Of a stretch of 64,000 bases of DNA, positions 7,406 to 16,256 are shown in pieces. Source of the DNA: CADEED01 sp964444835 (lineage in GTDB: Bacteria > Pseudomonadota > Gammaproteobacteria > Steroidobacterales > Steroidobacteraceae). A program made the position numbers and the translations under genes. Position 1 is the first letter of the stretch; every line of letters starts with the position of its first letter. The notes beneath the pieces were generated by a model, which was not told the origin of the DNA, ran no database searches, and saw only the letters and a program-made list of their open reading frames with translations. The stretch spans positions 186,001-250,000 of the forward strand of contig CAYUIT010000001.1 of assembly GCA_964444835.1 (NCBI GenBank). Direction: 5' to 3'.

Positions 7406-8915
7406 GCGCGAGCGAGGGCGCTGTCGACCGATCGAGCGCCGCGCGCAATTTCGCACCGGTATCGTCGGCGAGCGCGAGTTCCCGCAACCGTGCGAGTTTG
7501 GTGGCAGACCCAGGCGTACCCCGAAGGCGCGCGGCCTCTGCGCTTAGCAACTCGAAGTGATGCCAACCGCGTTCGTGTGTTTCGCCATAGCCACGCACGA
7601 GCTTCTGACACTCCGCAAGCTCTACCGCCAACGCATAATCCTGCGGCGCAAGCGCCACGAGTTGCTGCAGCCAGTGATTCGCGCGCGCCGACTCCTCCGC
7701 ATAGCGCAGCGTGCCGCGTCGCCAACGGCGTAAGCCTGCGAGTCCGCGCAGCAACAAGAATCCTGAAATCGTACTGGTACGGATCTGCCGACCGTCGGTG
7801 AAGCGCCGCAGAAAGCGTACGGCCCCCTCGGACGCTAACAACCGCCGGCCGAGTGCCGCTGGCAATGTGCCGCAGATCTCTGCGACTCGGGGCTTCATGA
7901 ACTCCGCAATCTGGACGAGCTGCCCCGGCTTTGCGCGCGTCTGCGCGATTACGCGCCGCCGCCGATCGGCACGTGTCTTGAGATCGGCGACGCGAATGGT
8001 GTCTTCGAACGACAACCACAGCGCCAGCCCACGGGCTGTGGCTTCGGTCAGCCGTGCGCTCGCATCTCCGTGTGCAGTCTCAATTGCTCGCAAGGGCTGC
8101 AACAGATCGAGGTAGCGCTCGGCATAAGGCAAGTCTTGGTAGTCGATCAAGCGCGCCACCGCATGCAGTGCGGTTGCCTGCGCGGGCTTCGGTAACTCCT
8201 CGACCACTCGAGCCCGCAGATTCTCGGGCACAGCCGAATTCGCTGCCGGCGCGAGTGCACTGGTTTGAGACGGCGCAGCGTCCGCCGCACCCCGCGCGCG
8301 CTGGACGCCCGCATCGAACGCGGCCAGATTGCGCTCCACCGCGATGCCCCCCGCACGGATCGCTGCGCGATATGCCTCAAGATCGAAAGGCAGACCCGCC
8401 GCGCCAGCGATCGCTCCCAAGATCACGGCGCTGATCACGGCGTTGGTTTCCTCCGCCACCGCCGCCATATCGAATGCGACCAACTTGCGCGCTTGCGAGC
8501 GAGCCTCTGCCAAGATTCTGTCACTGTTCGCACGCCCGTCACCAAGATGCGTTTTCTCGGCGATCGTATAGGCACGGTGTGTCGACGCGATCAGCGTCGT
8601 GCGACTCGGCGTCACCAAGCCTCGCTGCATCACGCGCCCGGCCTCAACGAGCTCTGAGGCGACGACGATATCGACGTCGCCCGGCGTCGGCATCAGCGCC
8701 ATGATTGGGCGCCGATCCGCTTTGAGGGCCTTTTCCGGGAAGAACTCGAAATAGTAGATCGTTGCGCCAGTACGCTGCGCCACGCCAGGCACGGACGTCG
8801 CCTGAACGAGATAGCCCTGGCTGCGCGCGACGGTTGTTAGCCAATTCGATACGACACCGCCACCTTGACCGCCCAGCGCGGCCAAAGTCAACGTGATCGG
8901 CCGCTGCGGCGTCAT
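7395..8915 (-). CDS. iorB: indolepyruvate:ferredoxin oxidoreductase beta subunit, long form
   Basis: Beta (gamma-type) subunit of the 2-oxoacid:ferredoxin oxidoreductase that converts indolepyruvate or other arylpyruvates to aryl-acetyl-CoA. The N-terminal region has LAALGGQGGGVVSNWL (about residues 11-26) and PGVAQRTGATIYY, typical of the family. At 506 residues it is much longer than the classic ~200-residue IorB. Residues ~240-506 form an Ala/Arg-rich, probably helical extension seen in the long proteobacterial form. The start at 8915 is ATG overlapping the iorA TGA (ATGA). A longer in-frame extension was rejected because it would lie inside iorA. The 3' end overlaps the convergent thioesterase gene by 11 bp. 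Confidence 0.88.
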   Translation of the reverse strand: MTPQRPITLTLAALGGQGGGVVSNWLTTVARSQGYLVQATSVPGVAQRTGATIYYFEFFPEKALKADRRPIMALMPTPGDVDIVVASELVEAGRVMQRGLVTPSRTTLIASTHRAYTIAEKTHLGDGRANSDRILAEARSQARKLVAFDMAAVAEETNAVISAVILGAIAGAAGLPFDLEAYRAAIRAGGIAVERNLAAFDAGVQRARGAADAAPSQTSALAPAANSAVPENLRARVVEELPKPAQATALHAVARLIDYQDLPYAERYLDLLQPLRAIETAHGDASARLTEATARGLALWLSFEDTIRVADLKTRADRRRRVIAQTRAKPGQLVQIAEFMKPRVAEICGTLPAALGRRLLASEGAVRFLRRFTDGRQIRTSTISGFLLLRGLAGLRRWRRGTLRYAEESARANHWLQQLVALAPQDYALAVELAECQKLVRGYGETHERGWHHFELLSAEAARLRGTPGSATKLARLRELALADDTGAKLRAALDRSTAPSLALSA

Positions 8916-11041
8916 GGGCGCGCCTCCAGACCGCCACCTAACCACCCGATCACACGCTGGCGAATGCGCTCCAGGAGGCGCTCGCGCCACGTCGGATTAC
9001 TGATGATGTCAGTACGATAGAACGACGGACAGAGCACCGCCGCATGCGCTACTTCGCCACAGACCCCACAACCCACACAGCTTGTGTCGACATGCGCTGT
9101 GGGCTCAGGACGGAGTGGATTGTTAGATGGCTTCAAGGTCAACGACGGGCAACCCGACAGACGGATGCACGAGTGATCCCCCGTGCACAGATCTTCGTCG
9201 ACACCAAAGCGTTGCTTCACGACGCGCGCCCCGGATTGCTCCAGCTTGCGCTGCTGCGGCGCCACGCGGCGCTGGCGATTCAACTGGCACTCGCCCTCCG
9301 CGATCACCACTTTCGGCCCGCGAAACGACGTGCTCATCGCCTCGCGCAGCACAGCAAGCGTTTGCTTCATGTCATACGTGTGAATGCGCCGCACCCACTC
9401 GATGCCGACGCCGCGCACCGCGCGCTCAATCGGATGGCGGGCATCGCGACCGTCCATCTCAGCGCGCGACGATGGAATGTACTGCCCGCCCGTCGCGGCC
9501 GAGTAACCGTTGTCGACGATGATGGTCACGCCGTCGTGCTTGTTGAAAACAGCGTTACCAATGCCGCTCGTGAGGCCGTTGTGCCAGAACCCGCCATCAC
9601 CCATCAGCGAGATCGCGCGATTCTCGCCTTCGCCATTCAACGCAGCCGCACCTGCGGCCCCGAGCCCATAGCCCATGATGCTGGCGCCCATATCAAACGG
9701 CGGCAGTGTCGCGAACGAATGACAACCGATGTCGGCACTGACATGCACGGCGCCGATCTCTCGCTGCAAGAGTTTCATCGAAGCGAACAGCGGGCGCTCG
9801 GGGCAACCCGTGCACAAGCCCGAGGGCCTCGCGGGCACGTCGCTCGCCAGCATCGTCGCGAGCTTCCCCTGCGGCTTTAGTGCTACCTCGGGCAGCTTTG
9901 TTGCTAACAACTGCGGGGCATGCTGCTCGAGAAAGGCGCGCAAGCCTTGCTGCATCACGAGGCCTGTGTACTCGCCCGCCATCGGGAACGGCCCTTTGCC
10001 GACCACGCGCGTGGCCTGGCCGGCATTCGCCAGTAAATGCGCGATGGCCTGCTCGAGAAACTCGGGCTGCCCTTCTTCGACGACGAGTACCGCGCGCTTG
10101 CTCGCCGCGAATCGCTGCACCTCTTCGGGCACCAACGGATAGGTCACGTTCAGCACGTAGATGGGAATGCGCGACTCGCCCCACACATCCGCAAGCCCCA
10201 AGATTTCCATGCCACGCAGCAACGAGTTGTAGAGCCCCCCTTGGACGATAATGCCGATGTCCTCGGCACTACCCGGGATGAACTCATTCAAGCGATGCTC
10301 CGCAATGAAGCGCACCGCCGCCGGCCAACGATCGCGAATCTTTTGTTGCTCTTGCAGATAGGTCGATGGCGGCAAAATGATTTTGTCGTAGGTGCGCGTC
10401 GGCGTGCGTCGCGCATCGTGCACGGTGAATGCGGGCTTGCGGTTGTCACTCGCCGTGAAGCTGCCGAACATATGACACGTACGGATACGCATCATCAGCA
10501 TCACGGGGGTCTGGCTTGCCTCCGACAGCTCGAATCCTTGCTCGACCATCCGCACGATCGTCGGTTGATCGGGCCGTGGATCGAGCAGCCACATCTGGGA
10601 CTTCATCGCAAACGCGTGGGTGCGCTCCTGCATGATGCTGGCGCCCTCACCATAGTCTTCGCCGAGCACGATCAGCGCGCCGCCGATGACGCCGGCGGAT
10701 GCCAGATTCGATAACGCGTCCGACGCGACATTTGTACCGACCGTCGATTTCCACGTGACAGCGCCGCGGATCGGGTAGTTGATTGAGGTCGCGAGCATCG
10801 CCGCAGCGGTGGCCTCGCTGGCGCTCGATTCGAACACCACGCCGAGATCGCTCAAGATTTCGCGCGCATCGGCCAGCACGTCCATCAGATGCGACACCGG
10901 CGCGCCTTGATAGCCGCCGACATAGCCCACGCCGGCCTGTAGCAGTGCTTTGGTAACCGCCAGAATGGTCTCGCCTTCGAAGCGCTGCCCGCTGCCGAGC
11001 TTCAGCGACTGAACTTCTTCGGCGAACGATCTCTCAGCCAT
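8912..11041 (-). CDS. iorA: indolepyruvate:ferredoxin oxidoreductase alpha subunit
   Basis: A 709-residue thiamine-diphosphate enzyme subunit. The N-terminal pyrimidine-binding domain includes the segment GGYQGAPVSHLMDVLADA. The ThDP-binding core is SLMGDGGFWHNGLTSGIGNA plus VDNGYSAATGG (about residues 455-500). At the C-terminus two iron-sulfur cysteine groups are visible: a degenerate C-x5-C-x4-CP and a regular CVGCGVC...CP. This matches IorA, which decarboxylates arylpyruvates and passes electrons to ferredoxin. It is translationally coupled to iorB. The upstream region shared with a divergent MarR gene carries the second copy of the cluster operator, so it is probably co-regulated with the aromatic acyl-CoA operon. 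Use in an aerobic O2-dependent pathway would be unusual for an oxygen-sensitive enzyme family. Confidence 0.92.
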   Translation of the reverse strand: MAERSFAEEVQSLKLGSGQRFEGETILAVTKALLQAGVGYVGGYQGAPVSHLMDVLADAREILSDLGVVFESSASEATAAAMLATSINYPIRGAVTWKSTVGTNVASDALSNLASAGVIGGALIVLGEDYGEGASIMQERTHAFAMKSQMWLLDPRPDQPTIVRMVEQGFELSEASQTPVMLMMRIRTCHMFGSFTASDNRKPAFTVHDARRTPTRTYDKIILPPSTYLQEQQKIRDRWPAAVRFIAEHRLNEFIPGSAEDIGIIVQGGLYNSLLRGMEILGLADVWGESRIPIYVLNVTYPLVPEEVQRFAASKRAVLVVEEGQPEFLEQAIAHLLANAGQATRVVGKGPFPMAGEYTGLVMQQGLRAFLEQHAPQLLATKLPEVALKPQGKLATMLASDVPARPSGLCTGCPERPLFASMKLLQREIGAVHVSADIGCHSFATLPPFDMGASIMGYGLGAAGAAALNGEGENRAISLMGDGGFWHNGLTSGIGNAVFNKHDGVTIIVDNGYSAATGGQYIPSSRAEMDGRDARHPIERAVRGVGIEWVRRIHTYDMKQTLAVLREAMSTSFRGPKVVIAEGECQLNRQRRVAPQQRKLEQSGARVVKQRFGVDEDLCTGDHSCIRLSGCPSLTLKPSNNPLRPEPTAHVDTSCVGCGVCGEVAHAAVLCPSFYRTDIISNPTWRERLLERIRQRVIGWLGGGLEARP

Positions 11042-11088
11042 GTCGAGGCCTCGCGCGACGCTGCGGATGTCTCGCCATTAGGCGGAAT

Positions 11089-11115
11089 ATTCACGTGAAT
11101 TGTCAACTATTTGGC
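11089..11115. promoter_or_regulatory. iorA/marR intergenic operator (copy 2) with adjoining palindrome
   Basis: TGTCAACTATTTGGC at 11101-11115 repeats the operator motif found at 6837-6851. Directly beside it, ATTCACGTGAAT (11089-11100) is a perfect 12-bp palindrome. On the minus strand, TTGACA (complement of 11101-11106) is followed 18 bp later by CCTAAT, a plausible iorA promoter again overlapped by the operator. The divergent MarR gene begins at 11185. Confidence 0.55.
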
Positions 11116-11184
11116 AGGCGCATTGCGAGGCGCCGAGCAGCGCGCGATACTGCGAACCGCCACCGCTGCCGCGAGTTCTCGCCT

Positions 11185-11691
11185 ATGCCGCGCACGATCG
11201 ATGCCAAACGCCGCGCCGACCCCGCCTCGCCCGGCTTTGCGCTCGAGCATTCGCCCTTTTTCCTGATGAATCGTGCGGCTGGAACGTATCAACTCGCGAT
11301 GGAGCAAGCGCTGCGTAGCGTCGGCGCCGACGTGCCACGGTGGCGCGTGCTGATGCTGGCATTGGAGCGCGGCCCGATCAGCGTCAGCGCCCTAGCGGAT
11401 CTCGGTGTCATTCGACTATCGACGACGACGAAGGTCGTCCAGCGGCTCGAGCGCGATGGCCTATTGAAGCTCGGCCGCAGCCGCGCGGATGCCCGCGTTA
11501 CAGAAGTCACCATCACCCCGGAGGGGCGGCGCGTTGCCGCGCTCGTGCGCGCGAAAGCGAGCGAGATTTTTCAACGCGCTTTCGACGGTGTCTCCGCGGC
11601 CGACATCCAGCGTCTCAACGATCTTCTGGGCCGCGTGCACACCAACATGGTGCGCGGAGCGAACGGCGGCTCACGGCGCCGTAATCGTTAG
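11185..11691 (+). CDS. MarR-family transcriptional regulator (second copy)
   Basis: Winged-helix regulator of 168 residues. Recognition-helix region: LADLGVIRLSTTTKVVQRLE. Wing: RSRADARVTEVTITPEGRR. The start chosen is ATG at 11185 (MPRTIDAKRR). The frame is open back to 11095, but that extension is Arg-rich and would run through the operator palindrome. It is divergent from iorA, the classic layout for a regulator controlling its neighbour. Identity with the first MarR (3209-3706) is low by eye, so it is not a recent duplicate. Its stop overlaps the convergent hydrolase gene by 21 bp. Confidence 0.9.
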   Translation: MPRTIDAKRRADPASPGFALEHSPFFLMNRAAGTYQLAMEQALRSVGADVPRWRVLMLALERGPISVSALADLGVIRLSTTTKVVQRLERDGLLKLGRSRADARVTEVTITPEGRRVAALVRAKASEIFQRAFDGVSAADIQRLNDLLGRVHTNMVRGANGGSRRRNR

Positions 11692-12360
11692 CCGCAATTC
11701 ATCCAAGCCCTCGATCCCGCCACGCACGCGGTCGCCCGGTACGAGCGGCCCGACACCCTCGGGTGTACCCGTAAAGATCAAGTCGCCCGCCTCGAGTCGG
11801 TAGAACGTCGACAGCTCCGCCACGATCTCAGCCACGCTCCAAATGAGATCCGCGAGATCGCCCTTTTGGCGCGCGACACCATTCACCTCGAGCCAAATCG
11901 CGCCCTTTGCAAGGTGACCCACGGTCGCGGCTGGATGGATCGCGCTGATCTGCGCGCAATGATCAAACGACTTGCCGGTATCCCAAGGGCGTCCCTTGTC
12001 GCGCGCCGCGAACTGCAGGTCGCGGCGAGTCATGTCGTTGCCGACGGCATAGCCGAACACGTGCTGCAGCGCATCCGCGACGGGGATGTTAGCGCCGCCC
12101 TGGCCGATCGCGACAACCAGCTCGATTTCGTGGTGCAAATTCGCGGTGCGCGGCGGGTACGGCACGCGCGCATCGTTGCCGTCGAGCGCATCGACGCACT
12201 TCATGAAGAAGAATGGCGCGTCGCGCGTCGGATCCATGCCCATTTCCCGAGCATGCGCCGCGTAGTTTCGACCCACGCAGTAGATCCGCCTGACGTGATA
12301 CCGCCTGCTGTCGCCAGCAATGGGCAGTGCGACGTCGGGCAAGCTCGAATACGATGCCAT
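11671..12360 (-). CDS. fumarylacetoacetate hydrolase family protein (fumarylpyruvate hydrolase-like)
   Basis: FAH-fold C-C bond hydrolase of 229 residues. Features are the N-terminal IYCVGRNYAAHAREMG, then PFFFMK, the metal-binding HHEIELVVAIG (Glu-x-Glu) and the C-terminal IFTGTPEGVGPLVPGD. The FFFMK...HHEIE arrangement is most like NagK-type fumarylpyruvate hydrolases of the gentisate route, cleaving fumarylpyruvate to fumarate and pyruvate. The start is ATG at 12360, preceded by AGAGAGGA. The upstream in-frame ATG at 12420 has no such site. It may serve the neighbouring aromatic degradation genes (inference), though no gentisate dioxygenase is in the window. Confidence 0.88.
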   Translation of the reverse strand: MASYSSLPDVALPIAGDSRRYHVRRIYCVGRNYAAHAREMGMDPTRDAPFFFMKCVDALDGNDARVPYPPRTANLHHEIELVVAIGQGGANIPVADALQHVFGYAVGNDMTRRDLQFAARDKGRPWDTGKSFDHCAQISAIHPAATVGHLAKGAIWLEVNGVARQKGDLADLIWSVAEIVAELSTFYRLEAGDLIFTGTPEGVGPLVPGDRVRGGIEGLDELRLTITAP

Positions 12361-12499
12361 GACATTCCTCTCTTGGACGCGGCGCCAATGTGCGGTCAAG
12401 CCCCCAGGATCAGCGCTCAAGAACCTTCTCCAGCGCCATCATGCGGACGCTGCAGAGCGTACCAAACCCTTCATCCTTCGAGTGACTAGTGGAGTTCTT

Positions 12500-13414
12500 G
12501 TGACCGATACCACACGCCGCGAGTTTCTATCCGCCACCACGACGCTCGGCGTCGTCACAGCGAGCTTGTTTGCCGCCGGCTCAGTGAGCGCCAAAGCGAC
12601 CAGCGGTGCGCTCGATCTCTCCGACCCAGAGCAACGCTTGCGCGCCAAGGTCAAGATGATCGGCTCGTTAGCAAGCGAACCGGTGCATACCTTCGTGCGC
12701 TTGCATCTCTATGGCTACAGCCACGAAGGCAATGTGGTGCCGTACTTCTCGATGAACAACTATGCCGTGAATGTTTGGACGAAGCGGCCGAACGGCAACT
12801 ACGGCGTCGAAGTGTACGAGTGCGGCGTGTATACGCAGTTCGATAGCCAGAAGGTCATCACGGAATGGCGTAATCCCTTTACGGGGGAGCTGCGCGAGAT
12901 TCAACAGTTTCGCTCGGGCCCACTGCGCGTCGAGTTTGGTCCGGACGGCATCATTGCAGGGCCCGAGACGACGGTGAAGCCGCGCGCCATGGCAATGGAG
13001 ATTCTCGAGGACACGGTGATCCACAACACGCAGAGTTCGTTTGCGTTCCCCTCGCCGTTCCAGCCTGACGAGTTTCCGAAGGAGAGCCCGGGGAAGGTCT
13101 TCTACTGGGATTCACAGTATTCGCACATGAGCCCCCTCGCCGCGGTTCTTGATCGCAAGCTCATGAGCGCACCGACTAACATCACGCTGACCAATCTCGT
13201 GTCATGGTCGCCATGGCTCGGCATGGCGCAACGTCCTGGCCGTACGTTTGGCCGTGGCGTCGGGCGTAAGATATCTGGACCGAATGCGCTGTCGGCGGAG
13301 ATTCTCGCGGGGATTCGCACCCACACTCCGCAGGTGCTCGACATCGCGAACTGGGGTCCGCCGTTCGATGACATCGCGGACTACAAGCGCAAACTCAAGG
13401 CGCGCTCCGAGTGA
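12500..13414 (+). CDS. DUF1838 family protein with Tat signal (copy 1)
   Basis: A 304-residue exported protein of unknown function. The start is GTG at 12500 with GGAG five bases upstream. A longer open frame upstream overlaps the divergent hydrolase and was rejected. The N-terminus carries a twin-arginine signal, TRREFLSATTTLGVVTASLF, ending around AGSVSA. The mature region has DUF1838-type features such as a W-R-N-P-F-T-G-E segment and many aromatic residues, suggesting a beta-rich ligand-binding fold. Its stop overlaps the GTG of the next gene (GTGA), so the two are co-translated. A second DUF1838 gene lies at 22821. DUF1838 genes are often seen near lipid, steroid or aromatic catabolism, but no reaction is established. 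Confidence 0.85.
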   Translation: MTDTTRREFLSATTTLGVVTASLFAAGSVSAKATSGALDLSDPEQRLRAKVKMIGSLASEPVHTFVRLHLYGYSHEGNVVPYFSMNNYAVNVWTKRPNGNYGVEVYECGVYTQFDSQKVITEWRNPFTGELREIQQFRSGPLRVEFGPDGIIAGPETTVKPRAMAMEILEDTVIHNTQSSFAFPSPFQPDEFPKESPGKVFYWDSQYSHMSPLAAVLDRKLMSAPTNITLTNLVSWSPWLGMAQRPGRTFGRGVGRKISGPNALSAEILAGIRTHTPQVLDIANWGPPFDDIADYKRKLKARSE

Positions 13415-15570
13415 ACAAACTCGCCCGACCGGCGGCGCTCATGTTCGTCGCACTCGCGAGCGCTGCGATGGCAGAAGATGCGGTGCTTCTTGAGCGCCAT
13501 GCGCGCACGCCCGCCGAGCCCATTGCGAACGTCGATTGGTTCGAACCGACCGTTCCTGTGGGTCGCGGTGTGGGTGCGCCGCTCACAGTGGCAGCCGACA
13601 GCGAGCGCTCGATGGACAACGCAGCGCTCGAGCAAGCACGCCGCTATGCCACCGAGAAAAACAGCTATGCGCTGTTGATCGCCCATCGAGGCGTGCTCCA
13701 ACTCGAGCACTATGCACTCGGCTTCCACGCAGAGCGACGACTCGATTCGCAGTCGATGCATAAGCCGCTCGCGGCGATCCTGACGATGGCGGCGGTCGCG
13801 GACGGCAAGCTCAAGCTCGACGATCCGATCGGTCGATTCATTCCAGCGTGGCGCCGGGACGCCCGTGGGCGCATTACCGTGCGCGACGTTCTCTACATGC
13901 AAACGGGGCTCGCGGAGCCTGCGTACCAGAATGATCTCGCGAGCCCTGGCTATCGTATGTTCATTACAAGCCAACTCCGTAACGCGGTGTTGGCGATGCC
14001 GCTCGAGGATTCGCCAGGCTCGCGCTACAAATCGCACTTTGCGGCGACACAACTACTCCAGCTAATTCTGGAGTCCGCCACCGGTCAGCGTTATGCGACG
14101 TATCTCGATCAACGTCTATGGTCGCGACTCGGTGCGGGCGAGGCACGCGTGCGCCTCGATCGTGCGAACGGCGACGCGCAAGTTTTTTGCTGTATTCAAG
14201 CCTATCCACGCGACTGGTTACGGGTCGGCTTGATGCTCGTCCGACACGGGGCACTCGGCGCGGACGCGGTGCTGCCCCTCGATGCGTGGCAGCAGCTAGT
14301 GACGCCATCGGTGCATAACCCTAACTTCGGAATGCAGCAGATCTGGCTCGGCAGCCCCTACAAGCCCATCCGGGCGATGGACAGCCGCAACCCGACGCGC
14401 GGCCTGCCCATGTCAGCCCCATTTGCGGCGGACGACGTCTTCTACCTCGAGGGCCGCGGCGGACAGCGCGTCTATGTGGTCCCGAGTCGCGAGTTAGTAG
14501 TCGTTAGACAAGGCGAAGTGCGGATGGAATGGGATGATGCAGCGTTCTTGAATCCGCTCATCTTGGCCGTACCGCCGCGCCCGCGCGCGGGCCTACCCGC
14601 GCCGACGCTCGCGTACTCCGTGCTCTTGACCCCGCACGCGCCAGACTATGCAGCGCCGACATCGTGGTCGCGGCATCCCACCAAACCGAGCCAAGCCACC
14701 GCAGCGTTCTACGTCCACCCCACTACCTATCGCGGCGACCGCTACTGGAATGCTCCGCATGACGATGCAGAGATCAATCCAGGAGTCGACGAGGTCGTCG
14801 TCGGTCAAGCCTCGGTGCTCGACGCGTGCTGCGACGTCTATGTGCCGCGATATCGGCAAGCTGCCATCGCAGCTCTCGGCAGCAACCCGCAGCCGTATGA
14901 TTTGGCATTTCAGGATGTACGCCGAGCGTTCCGGCAGTTTGTGTCCGAGATCGGCTCGCGACCGTTCGTGCTCCTCGGGCATAGCCAAGGCGCGCTCCAC
15001 GTGCAGCGTTTGCTCACCGACGTCGTCGAGCCAGATCCGGCGCTCGCCAAGCGTTTGGTCGCGGCCTACGTGGTCGGCATACCCGTACCGGAAGCGCTGT
15101 ACTCGAAGCGCCTGCAGCGCGTTCGCCCGTGCCGCACGGCGACGCAAACGCATTGCGTCGCCTCGTGGTCGACCTACTCCGAGCGTTTTGCCACCCTCGC
15201 GCAGATGCGCGCAGGCGTGCGTGCACGCGAAGCCCAACTCATGCAAGCGGCTAACAACCAGGCTATTCAATGTACCAACCCGCTGAGCGGCGTAGCGGAC
15301 GAATTGCCGGTTCCAGCCAGTGAGAATCGCGGCGCCCGCATCATCGATCGTGCGTCGCTGCAACTCTCGCCGCCCGTACCGCAACTGGTCGGCGCACGCT
15401 GCGAGGATGGCGCGTTGATTGTGTCGCCCGAGCCCGCGCCGCCATTCAATTCGTTTGATCTCATGGGTGGTAACTACCACTTGGCCGACATTGCCTTATT
15501 CCATCGCAACGTGGCTGACAACATCCGCGCACGGGCCGCCGAGTGGCACCGACGACGAGGCAAACCATGA
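13411..15570 (+). CDS. fusion of beta-lactamase-like serine hydrolase and DUF3089 alpha/beta hydrolase
   Basis: A 719-residue protein with a probable signal peptide (MNKLARPAALMFVALASAAMA). Residues ~70-400 form a class-C beta-lactamase/esterase domain with the S-x-x-K motif SMHK at 115-118. Residues ~430-715 form a DUF3089 domain beginning AAFYVHPTTYRGDRYWNA, with a nucleophile elbow GHSQG at 523-527 and a late HLADIALF segment. Both domains keep their catalytic serine, so this may be a two-headed periplasmic esterase or lipase. The start is GTG overlapping the DUF1838 stop by 4 bp. The stop overlaps the next ATG (ATGA), giving a three-gene unit. The natural substrate is unknown. Confidence 0.88.
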   Translation: MNKLARPAALMFVALASAAMAEDAVLLERHARTPAEPIANVDWFEPTVPVGRGVGAPLTVAADSERSMDNAALEQARRYATEKNSYALLIAHRGVLQLEHYALGFHAERRLDSQSMHKPLAAILTMAAVADGKLKLDDPIGRFIPAWRRDARGRITVRDVLYMQTGLAEPAYQNDLASPGYRMFITSQLRNAVLAMPLEDSPGSRYKSHFAATQLLQLILESATGQRYATYLDQRLWSRLGAGEARVRLDRANGDAQVFCCIQAYPRDWLRVGLMLVRHGALGADAVLPLDAWQQLVTPSVHNPNFGMQQIWLGSPYKPIRAMDSRNPTRGLPMSAPFAADDVFYLEGRGGQRVYVVPSRELVVVRQGEVRMEWDDAAFLNPLILAVPPRPRAGLPAPTLAYSVLLTPHAPDYAAPTSWSRHPTKPSQATAAFYVHPTTYRGDRYWNAPHDDAEINPGVDEVVVGQASVLDACCDVYVPRYRQAAIAALGSNPQPYDLAFQDVRRAFRQFVSEIGSRPFVLLGHSQGALHVQRLLTDVVEPDPALAKRLVAAYVVGIPVPEALYSKRLQRVRPCRTATQTHCVASWSTYSERFATLAQMRAGVRAREAQLMQAANNQAIQCTNPLSGVADELPVPASENRGARIIDRASLQLSPPVPQLVGARCEDGALIVSPEPAPPFNSFDLMGGNYHLADIALFHRNVADNIRARAAEWHRRRGKP

Positions 15571-16256
15571 CAGCGTTGCGGCACTTTCGCGGCGAGATCG
15601 CTTACCTGCAAGACGGCGTTGGGCCGACCGGGCGCGAGTACTTCTCGACGACCGTGTTTCCGAACGGCACGCGCACGATGCGCGCCGAGTGCCATTTCGA
15701 TGCGGAGGGGCTCGTGCGAGACGTTACGTGCTCCGTCGATCGCGCGTGGCGACCCATCGATGCCTACTTGCGAGTCGCCAAAGGGAGCGCGTTGTTAGGC
15801 GCCGGTTGGTATCGCTTCGACGCTCACCGCGTCGAGTGCTTCTCGATCGACTCGGCGCGCATGCGGCGCGACTCCTCGCGCCAATCGACCGTTCCAATCC
15901 CGGCATTCGGCTTCCATCCACTCAGTAACGACGGCTCGTGGCCGGCCATGTTCGATCTCTCACGCCCGAATGAAACGCAAACTTTCGCGGGCTGCATCAC
16001 GTACTCGAAACATCCGATCGGCGATGGCGAGTTGGCGATCGAGCCATTCGACATCGATATCCGCTATCTCGGCGCTGAGCGCATCACCGTTGCGGCGGGC
16101 ACGTTCGAATGCCTGCGGTTCAACGTACTCTTGCACGGCTTTCAGACGCCATTCGAGATCTACACCTGGAGCGATGACTACATCAACGTGAAAGAGACCT
16201 GGGCCGAGATGCCGGGTCACTCCTACGAACTCAAGACGCTCCAGCACGGCGCGTGA
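15567..16256 (+). CDS. hypothetical protein, DUF3108-like, third gene of DUF1838 unit
   Basis: A 229-residue protein without a clear signal peptide. The start chosen is ATG at 15567, overlapping the preceding TGA (ATGA). An upstream in-frame ATG at 15543 lies inside the previous gene. The composition suggests a beta-barrel ligand-binding protein. The segment TVAAGTFECLRFNVLL followed by IYTWSDDYINVKE recalls DUF3108-type proteins, which detect or carry lipids. I do not recognise it with certainty. The 3' end overlaps the stop of convergent hutD by 26 bp. Coupling to the DUF1838 and double-hydrolase genes suggests a shared substrate. Confidence 0.75.
   Translation: MTALRHFRGEIAYLQDGVGPTGREYFSTTVFPNGTRTMRAECHFDAEGLVRDVTCSVDRAWRPIDAYLRVAKGSALLGAGWYRFDAHRVECFSIDSARMRRDSSRQSTVPIPAFGFHPLSNDGSWPAMFDLSRPNETQTFAGCITYSKHPIGDGELAIEPFDIDIRYLGAERITVAAGTFECLRFNVLLHGFQTPFEIYTWSDDYINVKETWAEMPGHSYELKTLQHGA

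Noticed and set aside
11095..11184. Upstream extension of the second MarR gene
   Set aside because: The 30 residues are Arg-rich and overlap the operator; the ATG at 11185 starts the normal MarR length.
12380..12410. A third copy of the TGTCAA-N4-TTGGC operator upstream of the FAH/DUF1838 genes (GCCAA and TCAAG in the text)
   Set aside because: The two halves do not have the correct order or spacing; only two true copies were found.
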